From Rickettsiales bacterium UBA2645 (GTDB lineage: Bacteria > Pseudomonadota > Alphaproteobacteria > Rickettsiales > UBA1997), in NCBI GenBank assembly GCA_002359655.1, contig DENL01000024.1, positions 1 to 64,000 of the forward strand: a DNA stretch of 64,000 nucleotides, in the 5' to 3' direction. Within the stretch, counting starts at the first letter, position 1. Every line of letters starts with the position of its first letter. This document shows positions 43,926-53,753 of the stretch, piece after piece. Made by a program: the position numbers and the translations under genes. Under the pieces are notes generated by a model. The model saw only the letters and a list, made by a program, of their open reading frames with translations. It was not told where the DNA came from and made no database searches.

Positions 43926-46241
43926 GTGCCAAAGATAGATGCTATACTAAATTTCTACTCGAAGTTGCTCCTGATAATTTTTTTGGTAGCTTCTCCATCT
44001 GCGTTTGCTAATAGCAAAGACAAGAACTCTAATAATACTCAGAAAAAACCAAAATATCATCATGTTAGATCTAGCTTAAAACATTCGACGAAAAAAAAAC
44101 TTGTCGCTAAATCAGAAATTAAAGAAAATTCATCAAATGAAAAACCTGCTATTGCTGCTAAGCCAGAAAAGTCATTAGCTTTTACACCACCAGAAGAAAA
44201 AACTAGAAAACATTCTAGCTCTATAAGTCAAAAACTATGGAAAGGAATTACTGCGCAAGATCTAGAATTTTTGAAAAAAATTAGTGTCGCCTTAGAACAA
44301 AATAAATATGATGAAGCATTACAATATGTCAGTGCCTTGAAGCAAAGCGAAACTTCACAACATGCTGTTAATGATCTCGATATTATAAAGCTAAAACCAG
44401 GTTTTTCTGATGCTATAACTGACATTATTTTGTGGAATAAATATAGCGGTCAGATCGATGTTAAAAATACTTCCTTTAACGATATTTCAAGATTCGTTAA
44501 TGATAATCCTTTTTATCCAAATATTTCCGACATTAAGCGTAATGTTGAAAAAGTAGCCGTTGCTAATAAAATTTCTTATCAATCAAGCGAACAATATTTT
44601 AAATCTAACCCAGCTGGAACTCTTGAATCAAAGCTTTATCTCCTACAATCTCGCATTAATTTAATATCTAACTTTAAAGGCTCGGAAGAGAAAAGAACTG
44701 AGTTACAAAAAGATATCAGAGATCTGATTTCAACAATTTGGATTAAAGAAAACTTTTCAGCCGAAGAAGAAAAAAGTTTTCTAAGTAAATATCAAAATCA
44801 ACTAAATGGCTTTGACTACATAAATCGTATCGATCGCTTGCTTTGGGATAGCAAAATTTCTGATGCTAAAAGAATCATGAATTTTGTTGATGAAGATTAT
44901 CAAAAATTATTTGCAGCAGTAATCGAGCTGCAAGAAATGCCGAAATATATCGATAACATAGTTCTTTCAGTTCCAAGAAAATTAAGATCAAATGAAGGTC
45001 TGACCTATCGCAGAGTTATCTGGTATAAAAGCAAAGATAAGCTCGATGAGCTTTTAGATTTAATGGTAGGTTTGCCAACGCAAATGCAATATCCTGATAG
45101 ATGGTGGAGCTTGCGACGCCTTTATTCTCGAGAAATGATCAAGAAAAAAAATTATAAATTAGCCTACATTTTAGCAGCAAAACACGGCTTACCAACTTCT
45201 GCCTCAGATTTTTGGGAAGCAGAGTGGATGTCTGGTTGGATCGCGCTGCGCTTTCTTGATCGACCAAAAGAAGCTTATCAACATTTTGAAACTCTTTATA
45301 AAAATGTTTCGCAGCCAGTCACGATCTCTCGCGCTACCTACTGGCTGGGTATGGCTGCACAAGCTATGGGCGACAAAGAAAAAGCAGTTGAGTGGTATAA
45401 AGCTTCGGCGAAATATCCGCTATTTTTCTATGGCCAATTAGCAATCAATAAGCATCGCAGCCTCGATGCAATAAACGCTCAATACGATATAATTTTGCCA
45501 AAAGATCCGGATATTTTAGTTAGCGATATGAAAAATATTTCAGCTTCCAAGGCAACAAAAGTGGCTTATTTATTGGCAATTACCGGTGACAAAAAAAATG
45601 CCACCAAGATTTTTGATTATTTAGTTGAAAATGCTGCCACTCCTGGACAAATCACCATCATAATGAAAATCGTCAATGAAATTGGTGATCGCCAAATGGA
45701 TGTAAAAATTTCTCGTACTGCAGCAAAGCATAATGTCTTTTTCATCAAAGATAAATTCCAAATCGTAAAAGAAGTTCCAAATGATGAATACGCTCCTTTG
45801 GTTCATGCAATCGTAAAACAAGAAAGTGGTTTTGCGCCGATGGCAGTCAGTCAAGTTGGCGCTTTAGGATTTATGCAGCTTATGCCAACAACAGCTAAGC
45901 TGGTTGCTAAAGAAGCTGGTGTTAACTACGACAAAGATAAATTATCGACCAATATACCATATAATGTAAGGCTTGGAACTTTTTATATTAAGAAGTTGAT
46001 TGATCGTTTTAATGGATCAGAAATGTTGGCAATCGCTTCTTATAATGCCGGACCAAATGCTACACAGCGCTGGATCAACGAATTTTACGATCCACGCAAA
46101 GAAAAAGATTTAGATAAAGTTGTGGATTGGATTGAGCTCATCACATACTCTGAAACCAGAAATTATGTTCAACGCATCATGGAAAATTTAATTGTTTATA
46201 AATATCTTATGTCACGCTCTAATTACGACGCAGTTCAATAG
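43926..46241 (+). CDS. slt: soluble lytic murein transglycosylase
   Basis: A 771-residue Slt70-like enzyme that cleaves peptidoglycan glycan strands with formation of 1,6-anhydro-MurNAc. The start is a GTG; a signal peptide (LLLIIFLVASPSAFA) follows, then a basic low-complexity linker, a long alpha-helical superhelical region (about 110-620) and the C-terminal lysozyme-like SLT domain with catalytic Glu in IVKQESGF, then GALGFMQLMPTTA and AIASYNAGP. It is divergent from the NDUFA12-like operon and 18 bases upstream of purF. A type IV system may use such an enzyme to pass the wall. Confidence 0.93.
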   Translation: MPKIDAILNFYSKLLLIIFLVASPSAFANSKDKNSNNTQKKPKYHHVRSSLKHSTKKKLVAKSEIKENSSNEKPAIAAKPEKSLAFTPPEEKTRKHSSSISQKLWKGITAQDLEFLKKISVALEQNKYDEALQYVSALKQSETSQHAVNDLDIIKLKPGFSDAITDIILWNKYSGQIDVKNTSFNDISRFVNDNPFYPNISDIKRNVEKVAVANKISYQSSEQYFKSNPAGTLESKLYLLQSRINLISNFKGSEEKRTELQKDIRDLISTIWIKENFSAEEEKSFLSKYQNQLNGFDYINRIDRLLWDSKISDAKRIMNFVDEDYQKLFAAVIELQEMPKYIDNIVLSVPRKLRSNEGLTYRRVIWYKSKDKLDELLDLMVGLPTQMQYPDRWWSLRRLYSREMIKKKNYKLAYILAAKHGLPTSASDFWEAEWMSGWIALRFLDRPKEAYQHFETLYKNVSQPVTISRATYWLGMAAQAMGDKEKAVEWYKASAKYPLFFYGQLAINKHRSLDAINAQYDIILPKDPDILVSDMKNISASKATKVAYLLAITGDKKNATKIFDYLVENAATPGQITIIMKIVNEIGDRQMDVKISRTAAKHNVFFIKDKFQIVKEVPNDEYAPLVHAIVKQESGFAPMAVSQVGALGFMQLMPTTAKLVAKEAGVNYDKDKLSTNIPYNVRLGTFYIKKLIDRFNGSEMLAIASYNAGPNATQRWINEFYDPRKEKDLDKVVDWIELITYSETRNYVQRIMENLIVYKYLMSRSNYDAVQ

Positions 46242-46259
46242 CTTCCAAATTTTTAAATT

Positions 46260-47681
46260 ATGTTTGACGAATTACACGAAGAGTGTGGAATTTTTGCAAT
46301 TCACAATAGCTCTGATGCTGCGGTAAATACAGCGCTTGGTCTGCATGCCTTGCAACATCGTGGTCAAGAGGCGGCAGGTATTGTCACAATGTCTGGAGAA
46401 TCTTTCTCGGCACATTTTGCTGATGGCTTAGTTGCTGATCATTTTAATTCTAGCGAAGTTGCAAAAAAACTAGAAGGCAATGCCGCGATTGGACATGTTC
46501 GATATTCAACTGCTGGCAAAAAAACAGCGCGCAACTATCAACCAATTTTTGCTGAGCTCAGCTGCGGTTTTTTAGCTATTGCTCACAATGGTAATTTGAC
46601 TAACGCCATTATGCTTAGAAATCGCCTGATTCAACGTGGTGCGATTTTTCAATCAACTATGGATACCGAAGTTATTATCCACCTTATTGCTCTTAGCCAA
46701 AAAGCTACTTTAGTTGAAAAAATAATCGATGCAGTTTCGCAAATTGAAGGCGCTTTTTCTTTGGTGATAATTCACAAAGATGGAATTATTGCAATTCGTG
46801 ATCCAAACGGCGTACGCCCTCTTTCAATTGCAAAACTTGGCGATGCCACAGTTGTCGCTTCTGAAACTTGCGCTTTCGATATTATTGGCGCTAAGTTTAT
46901 CCGCGACGTTGAGCACGGCGAGATGGTTATAATCAGCAAAGATGGTATAAGATCTCTGCAACCTTTTGAAGTAAAACCTTCAAAATTTTGTATCTTTGAA
47001 TATGTTTATTTCGCTCGTCCAGATAGTGTAATCGAAGGCAAAAATGTTTATGCAATGCGCAAAAATATTGGCATTGAACTTGCCAAAGAAATTCGAATTG
47101 ATGCTGATGTTGTAGTGCCAATTCCTGATTCTGGAGTTCCTGCTGCAATTGGTTACTCAGTGCAATCAAAAATTCCTTTTGAACTCGGAATTATTCGTAA
47201 TCACTATGTTGGTAGAACTTTTATCGAACCAACGGATCGTATTCGTCACTTCGGTGTTAAGCTAAAACATAATGCAAATTTAGAAGTTATTAAAGGCAAA
47301 AGAGTAATTTTAATTGACGATAGTATTGTTCGCGGAACTACTTCGAAAAAAATTGTCCAGATGATTCGCGATGCTGGAGCAAAAGAAGTTCACATGTTAA
47401 TTGCTTCTCCGCCAACGATTGCTCCATGTTTTTATGGAGTTGATACTCCCGATAAAAAAGATTTAGTCGCTGCCAACCATTCGATTTCTGAAATTACTAA
47501 GATGATTGGTGTTGATTATTTAGCTTATATTTCGATTGACGGACTTTATCGTGCTATTGAAAACGCAAAAAGAAATGAAGAAAATCCACAATATTGCGAT
47601 GCTTGCTTTACCGATAAATATCCAATTCGTCTTTCCGATAGAGAAGGCGGCGAAGCTCCGCTTTTCGATTTTATGAAATAA
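46260..47681 (+). CDS. purF: amidophosphoribosyltransferase
   Basis: Commits PRPP to purine synthesis by replacing pyrophosphate with ammonia from glutamine. The 473-residue enzyme begins MFDELHEECGIFAI; removal of eight residues would expose the Ntn nucleophile Cys9. Further marks are ALQHRGQEAAGI, IGHVRYSTAG and the PRPP site ILIDDSIVRGTTSKKIV. Late cysteines (C-terminal YCDACF) fit a shortened form of the Fe-S-bearing class. It follows slt by 18 bases. Confidence 0.97.
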   Translation: MFDELHEECGIFAIHNSSDAAVNTALGLHALQHRGQEAAGIVTMSGESFSAHFADGLVADHFNSSEVAKKLEGNAAIGHVRYSTAGKKTARNYQPIFAELSCGFLAIAHNGNLTNAIMLRNRLIQRGAIFQSTMDTEVIIHLIALSQKATLVEKIIDAVSQIEGAFSLVIIHKDGIIAIRDPNGVRPLSIAKLGDATVVASETCAFDIIGAKFIRDVEHGEMVIISKDGIRSLQPFEVKPSKFCIFEYVYFARPDSVIEGKNVYAMRKNIGIELAKEIRIDADVVVPIPDSGVPAAIGYSVQSKIPFELGIIRNHYVGRTFIEPTDRIRHFGVKLKHNANLEVIKGKRVILIDDSIVRGTTSKKIVQMIRDAGAKEVHMLIASPPTIAPCFYGVDTPDKKDLVAANHSISEITKMIGVDYLAYISIDGLYRAIENAKRNEENPQYCDACFTDKYPIRLSDREGGEAPLFDFMK

Positions 47682-47698
47682 TCGCGACTAAAAATATT

Positions 47699-47920
47699 AT
47701 GAGCAAAAAGTCTACAAAAAATTTCCAAGAAAAAATCTCTAAAATGGGTTTTGAGCCAGCAATCGCAAGGCTTGAAGAAATTGTCGAAACTCTCTCATCA
47801 GAAAAAATCAATCTTGATTCTATGATCGATTTGTACGAGGAAGGCGTTTCTTTAAAAGATCACTGCTCAAAAAGATTAGAAGAAGCTAAGATGAAAATTG
47901 AAACGATTTCAAAAAAATAG
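47699..47920 (+). CDS. xseB: exodeoxyribonuclease VII small subunit
   Basis: A 73-residue helical protein that binds the large subunit XseA to form the single-strand DNA exonuclease. FEPAIARLEEIVETLSSEKINLDSMIDLYEEGVSL is the XseB signature. It lies 17 bases after purF; xseA is not in the window. The first 18 residues are basic and outside the conserved core. Confidence 0.92.
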   Translation: MSKKSTKNFQEKISKMGFEPAIARLEEIVETLSSEKINLDSMIDLYEEGVSLKDHCSKRLEEAKMKIETISKK

Positions 47921-48005
47921 CTTCTTTAGTGAAGAACAGATTTCGGATTATAGATTCAATGTTTAAGCAATTCTTTTCCTACTTCAAAACTTAAAATTCC
48001 AAAAA

Positions 48006-48617
48006 ATGTTTCGCGTGAAGCAAATCCCTAACTTTCTCACTACGTTTCGTATTGCCATAATTCCTATTTTAATTCTATCTTTTTATATTCCCGGAATGGT
48101 TTCCAATGTTATTGCTGCAACGCTTTTTTCTATTGCAGCAATTACAGATTATTTTGACGGCTATTTTGCTAGAACTCTAAAAGTACAATCAAATTTTGGT
48201 CGCTGTCTTGATCCAATTGCTGATAAACTTTTGGTTATAGTTGCAATTGTTATGCTGATAAATTCCAGCAATCGCAGCTTTTGGATATTGATTCCCGGAT
48301 TGATTATAATTTGTCGTGAAGTTTTGGTTTCTGGCTTACGTGAATTTTTAGCTGAACTTCATGTCAGCGTTCCGGTCAGTAAATTAGCAAAATATAAAAC
48401 TGCTGTACAAATGGTTGCAATCACTGGCCTTTTGCTTGGCGAGAACGGAACCGACTACACATTTTATTATTTGATCGGCAATTGGATGGAGATGGGAATA
48501 AAATTTTCTTTAGTAATTCTGATAGTATTGCTATCGAAATTATTATTTTGTTTAGCAGCAATTCTAACTGTTGTAACTGGCTATGCTTACTTCCGCGTTG
48601 GTTTAAAGAATATGTAA
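48006..48617 (+). CDS. pgsA: CDP-diacylglycerol-glycerol-3-phosphate 3-phosphatidyltransferase
   Basis: Makes phosphatidylglycerol phosphate, the first step of phosphatidylglycerol and cardiolipin synthesis. A 203-residue inner-membrane protein with about five hydrophobic helices. The CDP-alcohol phosphotransferase motif is complete: DYFDGYFAR followed by GRCLDPIADK. The start IPNFLTTFRI fits PgsA. It overlaps the end of the convergent ribF by 15 bases. Confidence 0.95.
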   Translation: MFRVKQIPNFLTTFRIAIIPILILSFYIPGMVSNVIAATLFSIAAITDYFDGYFARTLKVQSNFGRCLDPIADKLLVIVAIVMLINSSNRSFWILIPGLIIICREVLVSGLREFLAELHVSVPVSKLAKYKTAVQMVAITGLLLGENGTDYTFYYLIGNWMEMGIKFSLVILIVLLSKLLFCLAAILTVVTGYAYFRVGLKNM

Positions 48618-49529
48618 TTCTTCTAAATCTTTTTTGATCTGCTCTTTTAGTTGATCTAGTGAAGAAAATTTTCTCTCTTCACGAATAAAGTCTAAAAATT
48701 CTACTTCGATTTTTTTGCCATAAATATTGCTACTGAAGTTTAAAATATGGGTTTCAAATATTGGTGCTGAATCGCAATTGATTGTTGGCTTTACTCCAAA
48801 ATTTGTAATTGAGGAAAATTTTTTTCCTAAAGCAGGGATAAAAGTTGAAGTTTTATAAACACCAAATTTTGGCTTAATTATGTGAGGTTTAGCCATCAAA
48901 TTTGCCGTAGGAAAGCCAAGCTGATTTGCTAGTTTCTTGCCTTCATTAACTATTCCGCAAATTGAAAAATTTCGTCCCAAAAATTTATTAGCTTCAGCAA
49001 TATTGCCTTGTGAAACAAATTGACGAATCAAACTAGAAGAGCAGATTTGATCTTCTTCTTTTAAGGCTGGAACTTGATGTAATTCAAAACCAAATTTTTT
49101 TGAAGCTTGCTCGAGGAGAGCAAAATTTCCCTGACGATTTTTGCCAAAAATAAAATCATAACCAACCAATAAGCACTTGATGTTCAAGGCTTTAACAAGA
49201 ATTTGCTCTATAAAATAATCGGCTTCAATGGAAGCGATTTCATGATTGAATGGTAAAATAATAACGCGATCGATTTCTTTCTCACGAAAAATTTTTAATT
49301 TTTGTGATAGGCTGGTAATTCTAAAATCTTTGCTGCGATCATTTTTAAAAAAAGAAGTAGGGTGAGGTTCGAAGGTTAAAATTGTTGAGAGCAAATTTTT
49401 TTCTTTGGCAAAATTTTTTACTTCATCAACTATTTTGCTGTGTCCTAAATGTATACCGTCGAAATTTCCGATAGTAATTGCAAGCGCAGGCCGTGCCTTG
49501 ATTTGACTGAGTTTACGAATTACAATCAT
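48603..49529 (-). CDS. ribF: bifunctional riboflavin kinase / FAD synthetase
   Basis: A 308-residue enzyme making FMN and then FAD. The N-terminal adenylyltransferase domain has ITIGNFDGIHLGHSKIV and the KNRQGNFALL stretch; the C-terminal riboflavin kinase domain has GFPTANL and later the metal-binding region around PKFGVYK. Its start is only 25 bases from the divergent YejA-like gene, so one or both promoters must lie inside a neighbouring coding region. Confidence 0.96.
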   Translation of the reverse strand: MIVIRKLSQIKARPALAITIGNFDGIHLGHSKIVDEVKNFAKEKNLLSTILTFEPHPTSFFKNDRSKDFRITSLSQKLKIFREKEIDRVIILPFNHEIASIEADYFIEQILVKALNIKCLLVGYDFIFGKNRQGNFALLEQASKKFGFELHQVPALKEEDQICSSSLIRQFVSQGNIAEANKFLGRNFSICGIVNEGKKLANQLGFPTANLMAKPHIIKPKFGVYKTSTFIPALGKKFSSITNFGVKPTINCDSAPIFETHILNFSSNIYGKKIEVEFLDFIREERKFSSLDQLKEQIKKDLEELHIL

Positions 49530-49554
49530 TTAACATTAAAATAAAATTTTTCTG

Positions 49555-51294
49555 ATGCCAAGTCTAAAAGCTAAAATTTTAAACACAAAAAAACTCAGTG
49601 CGATTTCGCTATGTGCTTTGATTCTTTTTAAGGTTAACAACACTTTTGCAGTTGAAACTTTTACTGGCAAAATTTCTACCTTCAATGATTCCAAATATGC
49701 AGAAGGTTTTAGTAATTTTTATTATGTCAATCCAAAAGCTTTAAAAGGTGGAGCTGTTAGGTTCGGATCTGAAGGAACTTTTAACAATTTAAATCCCTTT
49801 ATTTTAAAAGGTATTAGCGCCGCTGGTCTTTCTTATCTTTACGACAGTTTAATGGAAGGTTCAGAAGATGAAATCTCAACGCGTTATGGATTGATTGCTG
49901 AAGGTGTAAAATTTTCTTCCAACAAAGCTGAATTAACTTTTAAAATCAGGCAAATAGCACGTTGGCAAGATGGCAAGCCAATAACAGCTGACGATGTTGT
50001 CTTCACTTTCAATAAGCTAATAACCGAAGGACATCCGCTTTATAAAATAGTTTATCGCGACGTGAAAGATGTAAAAAAAATTACTGAGCGTGAAGTAAAA
50101 TTTATTTTCAAAAATAATCAAAACCGTGATTTGCCAGTTTTAATCGCATCGATGCAAATTTTACCTAAACATTATTTTGATAAAGTTGACTTTGCTAAAA
50201 CCACATTGCAAGCGCCTTTAGGATCTGGTCCTTATAAAATTTCTCATATCGATATTGGCAAATCCATAACTTATCAGCGTGACCCCAACTATTGGGCGCT
50301 AAATTTACCAGTTAATCGTGGTCGTTATAATTTTGACAAAATTACTTTCGATTATTATCGCGACAGTAATGTTTTAATCGAGGCTTTCAAAGCTGGTAAA
50401 TATGATCTGCGCCAAGAAAATGTAGCGCGTAATTGGGCTAACGCTTACAACATTGATGCAGTGAAAAATGGCAAAATTATTAAAAAAGAAATCGTCAATA
50501 ATTTGCCAGCCCCAGCGCAATCTTTTGTTCTTAACTTGCGCCGTAGCAAATTTCAAAATGTTGAGTTACGCAAAGCTTTGACTTACGCTTTCGACTTTGA
50601 ATGGTTAAAAGACCATATTTTTTACGGCGCTTATAAACGCACTGAAAGCTATTTTCCGAACTCTGATTTTGGCTACAAAAATTTTCATTTGCCTAAATCA
50701 AACGGCGATGGATTTAATCGCGAGAATTTGATTCGAGCCAAACAAATACTTGATGCTGCTGGCTATAAAGTTGTAGACGGAAAATTGATTGATCCAAAAA
50801 CCAATCAACAATTAGAAATTGAATTTTTAATTGACAATCAAGCATTTCAAATGATTACCGCTCCTTTTGTAAAAAATTTAAGTAAATTAGGAATTGCCGC
50901 CAAGCTTCGTTTTGTTGAAGAAAACCAATATCAAACGCGAGTGAATAATTTTGATTATGACATAATTGTTGCAGTTTTTGGCCAAAGTTTGATTCCGGGA
51001 AATGAACTATTTTCTTATTGGCATTCATCGCAAAAAGACGTCAAAGGTGGACAAAATCTTGCTGGTCTTAATGATAAATTTGTTGACGAGCTGGTTGAAA
51101 AAATCTCTAAAGAGCAAGATAAAGCCAAGTTGATCAAGCTTTGTCGAAATCTTGATCAACACTTGCTTGAAAATTACTACACAATTCTGCAATACCACAG
51201 CAACAGATACAGAATTCTATATCGCGATATTTTTATGATGCCAAAAATTACACCGAAATACTCTCTTAGTATAGATAGTTGGTGGATTAAGTAA
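49555..51294 (+). CDS. extracellular solute-binding protein, YejA-like (SBP family 5)
   Basis: A 579-residue periplasmic binding protein of the peptide ABC importer class. A signal peptide (about 1-32, ending near NTFA) is followed by KGGAVRFGSEGTFNNLNPF, a typical family 5 start; WQDGKPITADDVVFTF and LGSGPYKI are further hallmarks. Closest in style are YejA proteins, which bind microcin C-like or murein-derived peptides; the ABC membrane and ATPase genes are not nearby. With slt it could take up wall fragments, but that is inference. Confidence 0.9.
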   Translation: MPSLKAKILNTKKLSAISLCALILFKVNNTFAVETFTGKISTFNDSKYAEGFSNFYYVNPKALKGGAVRFGSEGTFNNLNPFILKGISAAGLSYLYDSLMEGSEDEISTRYGLIAEGVKFSSNKAELTFKIRQIARWQDGKPITADDVVFTFNKLITEGHPLYKIVYRDVKDVKKITEREVKFIFKNNQNRDLPVLIASMQILPKHYFDKVDFAKTTLQAPLGSGPYKISHIDIGKSITYQRDPNYWALNLPVNRGRYNFDKITFDYYRDSNVLIEAFKAGKYDLRQENVARNWANAYNIDAVKNGKIIKKEIVNNLPAPAQSFVLNLRRSKFQNVELRKALTYAFDFEWLKDHIFYGAYKRTESYFPNSDFGYKNFHLPKSNGDGFNRENLIRAKQILDAAGYKVVDGKLIDPKTNQQLEIEFLIDNQAFQMITAPFVKNLSKLGIAAKLRFVEENQYQTRVNNFDYDIIVAVFGQSLIPGNELFSYWHSSQKDVKGGQNLAGLNDKFVDELVEKISKEQDKAKLIKLCRNLDQHLLENYYTILQYHSNRYRILYRDIFMMPKITPKYSLSIDSWWIK

Positions 51295-51347
51295 TTTTAA
51301 AGATTTAAGGTGATCGCAACTTTTCTTTAACCAAAATCCTTTAAGTT

Positions 51348-51905
51348 ATGTTTATCCAAACCGAAGAAACTCCCAACCCAGCTAGTTTGAAATTTATTCC
51401 TGATGGAGAAATTATTTTAACAAACGGAAACGTTGAATTTAAAAATCAAAAACAAGCTGCGATCAAATCTCCTCTGGCTCTACAGCTTTTTGAAATTGCT
51501 GGAGTTGAGTCGATATTTTTAGGTCGAGATTTTATCACCGTAACCAAATCTGACAAATTTGAATGGTCAAAAATTAAAGCTGAAATTCTAGCTACAATCA
51601 TGGATTTCTTGGTTTCAGGCAAGCCAGTAATGTTTGATGAAATCAGCGAAAATTTTGCAAATAGTGAAGACAGTGAAATCGTTAAACAAATAAAAGAGCT
51701 AATTGAAATTAAGGTAAGGCCAGCTGTGGCGATGGATGGCGGCGATATTATTTTTCACTCATTTGAAGACGGAATTGTAAAACTACAATTAAAAGGCTCT
51801 TGCTCTGGCTGTCCAAGCTCAACAATAACTTTGAAAAGCGGTATCGAGAACATGCTTAAACACTATATTCCTGAAGTTGAATCGGTTGAGCAGGTTGAGG
51901 ATTAA
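51348..51905 (+). CDS. Nfu/NifU-family Fe-S scaffold protein
   Basis: A 185-residue protein with an N-terminal Nfu domain (MFIQTEETPNPASLKFIPDG) and the C-terminal NifU domain with the cluster-binding CSGC in GSCSGCPSSTITLKSGIE. It is the mitochondrial NFU1/alphaproteobacterial type, delivering [4Fe-4S] clusters to enzymes such as lipoate synthase and complex I. It follows the YejA-like gene by 53 bases and precedes tRNA-Arg. Confidence 0.93.
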   Translation: MFIQTEETPNPASLKFIPDGEIILTNGNVEFKNQKQAAIKSPLALQLFEIAGVESIFLGRDFITVTKSDKFEWSKIKAEILATIMDFLVSGKPVMFDEISENFANSEDSEIVKQIKELIEIKVRPAVAMDGGDIIFHSFEDGIVKLQLKGSCSGCPSSTITLKSGIENMLKHYIPEVESVEQVED

Positions 51906-52021
51906 GCATTAAGAAAATATGTTAAACTCATATAAAGGCTGTGCGGTTTGCTAAAGTGCTAGTTGTCTTCAGGCAAAGCAAGAAAAGCAACGAAGCGTTT
52001 TAAGACTAAGAATTTCAATAA

Positions 52022-52098
52022 GCGTTCGTAGCTCAACTGGATAGAGTGTTGCTTTCCGAAGGCAAAGGTTGGAGGTTCAAATCCTCTCGAGCGCACCA
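52022..52098 (+). tRNA. tRNA-Arg (anticodon CCG)
   Basis: A 77-base tRNA starting GCGTTCGTAGCTCAAC and ending with an encoded CCA. The acceptor stem is GCGTTCG/CGAGCGC, the anticodon stem TTGCT/GGCAA encloses TTCCGAA (anticodon CCG, arginine CGG codons) and the T arm has GAGGTTCAAATCCTC. It lies 26 bases upstream of the CinA-like gene, which may use read-through transcription. Confidence 0.96.
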
Positions 52099-52124
52099 AA
52101 TTACTTATCAAAAAAATAATTCAT

Positions 52125-52868
52125 ATGACTCAGAAAAATATCGTCACAGCAGCTTTTGTAATGATCGGAGACGAAATTCTTTCTGGTCGTACCGAAGATA
52201 AGAACCTGAATTTTCTGGCCAAAAACTTGACAGAAATTGGTATAAATTTACGCGAAGTTCGAATTGTTCCCGACATTGAAAGCGAAATTATTTTGGCGGT
52301 AAACGAAGTCAGAAAAAAATTCGATTATGTCTTCACTAGCGGTGGAATAGGGCCAACGCATGACGATATAACTTCTCTTGCAATCAGTAAAGCTTTCAAA
52401 GATGAGTTAACGCAAAACAAGCAAGCAACAAAAATTCTAGAAAAATATTACGGCTTAGAAAATTTAAATTCTGCTCGTTTGAAAATGGCTTTTGTACCAA
52501 GCAAAGCCAAACTTCTTGATAATCCAGTTTCTTCTGCTCCAGGATTTAGAATTAAAAATGTTTTTGTTATGGCTGGCGTACCAAAAATATTTCAAGCTAT
52601 GTTTGAAGCGGCTGCAAAAGAATTAATTGGTGGAAAAAAAGTTAAGTCCAAAGAGATAAAAATTTCTCTTACCGAAAGCATAGTTGCGCAGGATTTAGAA
52701 AATTTACAAAAAAAATATCAGCAAATTTCAATGGGAAGCTATCCTTTTGAAGGTGGTACTTCTTTGGTTTTTCGTGGTAATGATTATGAAGCTTTAGAAA
52801 AAGCTGTAATAGAAATGATTGAAATTCTTGAAAGAATAAAAAGCTCTTCAATAATCGCGGTTAGTTAA
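52125..52868 (+). CDS. molybdopterin-binding / CinA N-terminal-type protein
   Basis: A 247-residue protein with the MoCF-biosynthesis (MoaB/MogA-like) fold seen in the first half of CinA: AFVMIGDEILSGRTEDKN at the N-terminus and FTSGGIGPTHDDIT as the core motif. The C-terminal CinA deamidase domain is absent, the usual form in Alphaproteobacteria. Related proteins act as ADP-ribose pyrophosphatases or in cofactor metabolism; the substrate here is unknown. virB8 follows 24 bases later. Confidence 0.9.
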   Translation: MTQKNIVTAAFVMIGDEILSGRTEDKNLNFLAKNLTEIGINLREVRIVPDIESEIILAVNEVRKKFDYVFTSGGIGPTHDDITSLAISKAFKDELTQNKQATKILEKYYGLENLNSARLKMAFVPSKAKLLDNPVSSAPGFRIKNVFVMAGVPKIFQAMFEAAAKELIGGKKVKSKEIKISLTESIVAQDLENLQKKYQQISMGSYPFEGGTSLVFRGNDYEALEKAVIEMIEILERIKSSSIIAVS

Positions 52869-52892
52869 TTTTCTTCGTATCTGACCTATCAA

Positions 52893-53753
52893 ATGGAACA
52901 AAAATTCGAATCATTCAAAAAAGAAAATCCTGAAGAGCTAGAAGAATATTTCAAGTTTGTGAAATCCTCAGTGCAGGATAAAACTTACTTTAAAGATGGT
53001 CTTGAATGGTATTTTTTTCGCTACGTAAATCCTTTTTGCGAAAGAACAATTTTTACCTTTTGCGCTATTATCGCTTCGGTAATATTTTACTGTTTAGTAC
53101 AAATGATTGAAGGCGCTTTTCCTTTAGTTGAGAAAAATCCAATTATCATCAGAGCTATTGACCAATCGCAGTATTTTTCAAATCTGATTCCTTTGAAGCC
53201 TCATATTACAGGTCCTGGGTCAGAAAAATATGATCCAACAATTACAACTGTCGATGAGGCAGTCGCCAAATATTTGTTGTCGGTTTATGTTTCTGATCGC
53301 GAAGGCTATGACTACAGCAAATCTGAAGTTGAAGATGTTAACAACAAATTTAACCGTATTCGTAATACTTCCTCACCGGCTGAGTATCGAGAATTTCAGG
53401 CTTATATGAGCAAAGATAATCCAGATAGTCCAATCCTGAACTTTGGTCAAAAAGTTTTTAAAACTATCGAAATAGAATCAGTAAAATTCATTAAACAAGA
53501 AGCTAAAGATTTCACCAGCAAAGCAAAAGATTTTATATCAGCAAAAATTCCTGATCAGGCTGAGGTAAGATTTGTAAGCACTCTAAAAAGTATTGATGAA
53601 AATGGAGAAGTAAAAATCGTTAAAGAAAATTATATCGCTAAAGTTGATTTTGCTTTTTCTGGCGCCAAAAGATCAGAAAAAAATGCCGCTAAAAAAGAGG
53701 ATCGTACTTTAGATTTCATGGTTAATGGCTATAAATTATATAAGGTGCAGTAA
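52893..53753 (+). CDS. virB8: type IV secretion protein VirB8 (RvhB8-like)
   Basis: A 286-residue bitopic inner-membrane assembly factor. A cytoplasmic tail of about 45 residues is followed by one membrane helix (FTFCAIIASVIFYCLVQMI) and a periplasmic NTF2-like domain. KYLLSVYVSDREGYDY is the typical VirB8 stretch, and YREFQAYM and the later VDFAFS fit the fold. The stop overlaps the virB9 ATG by one base (TAATG). The two form a pair remote from virB10 at 25931-27247. A long charged loop (KQEAKDFTSKAKDF) near residue 205 is extra relative to plasmid VirB8. Confidence 0.9.
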   Translation: MEQKFESFKKENPEELEEYFKFVKSSVQDKTYFKDGLEWYFFRYVNPFCERTIFTFCAIIASVIFYCLVQMIEGAFPLVEKNPIIIRAIDQSQYFSNLIPLKPHITGPGSEKYDPTITTVDEAVAKYLLSVYVSDREGYDYSKSEVEDVNNKFNRIRNTSSPAEYREFQAYMSKDNPDSPILNFGQKVFKTIEIESVKFIKQEAKDFTSKAKDFISAKIPDQAEVRFVSTLKSIDENGEVKIVKENYIAKVDFAFSGAKRSEKNAAKKEDRTLDFMVNGYKLYKVQ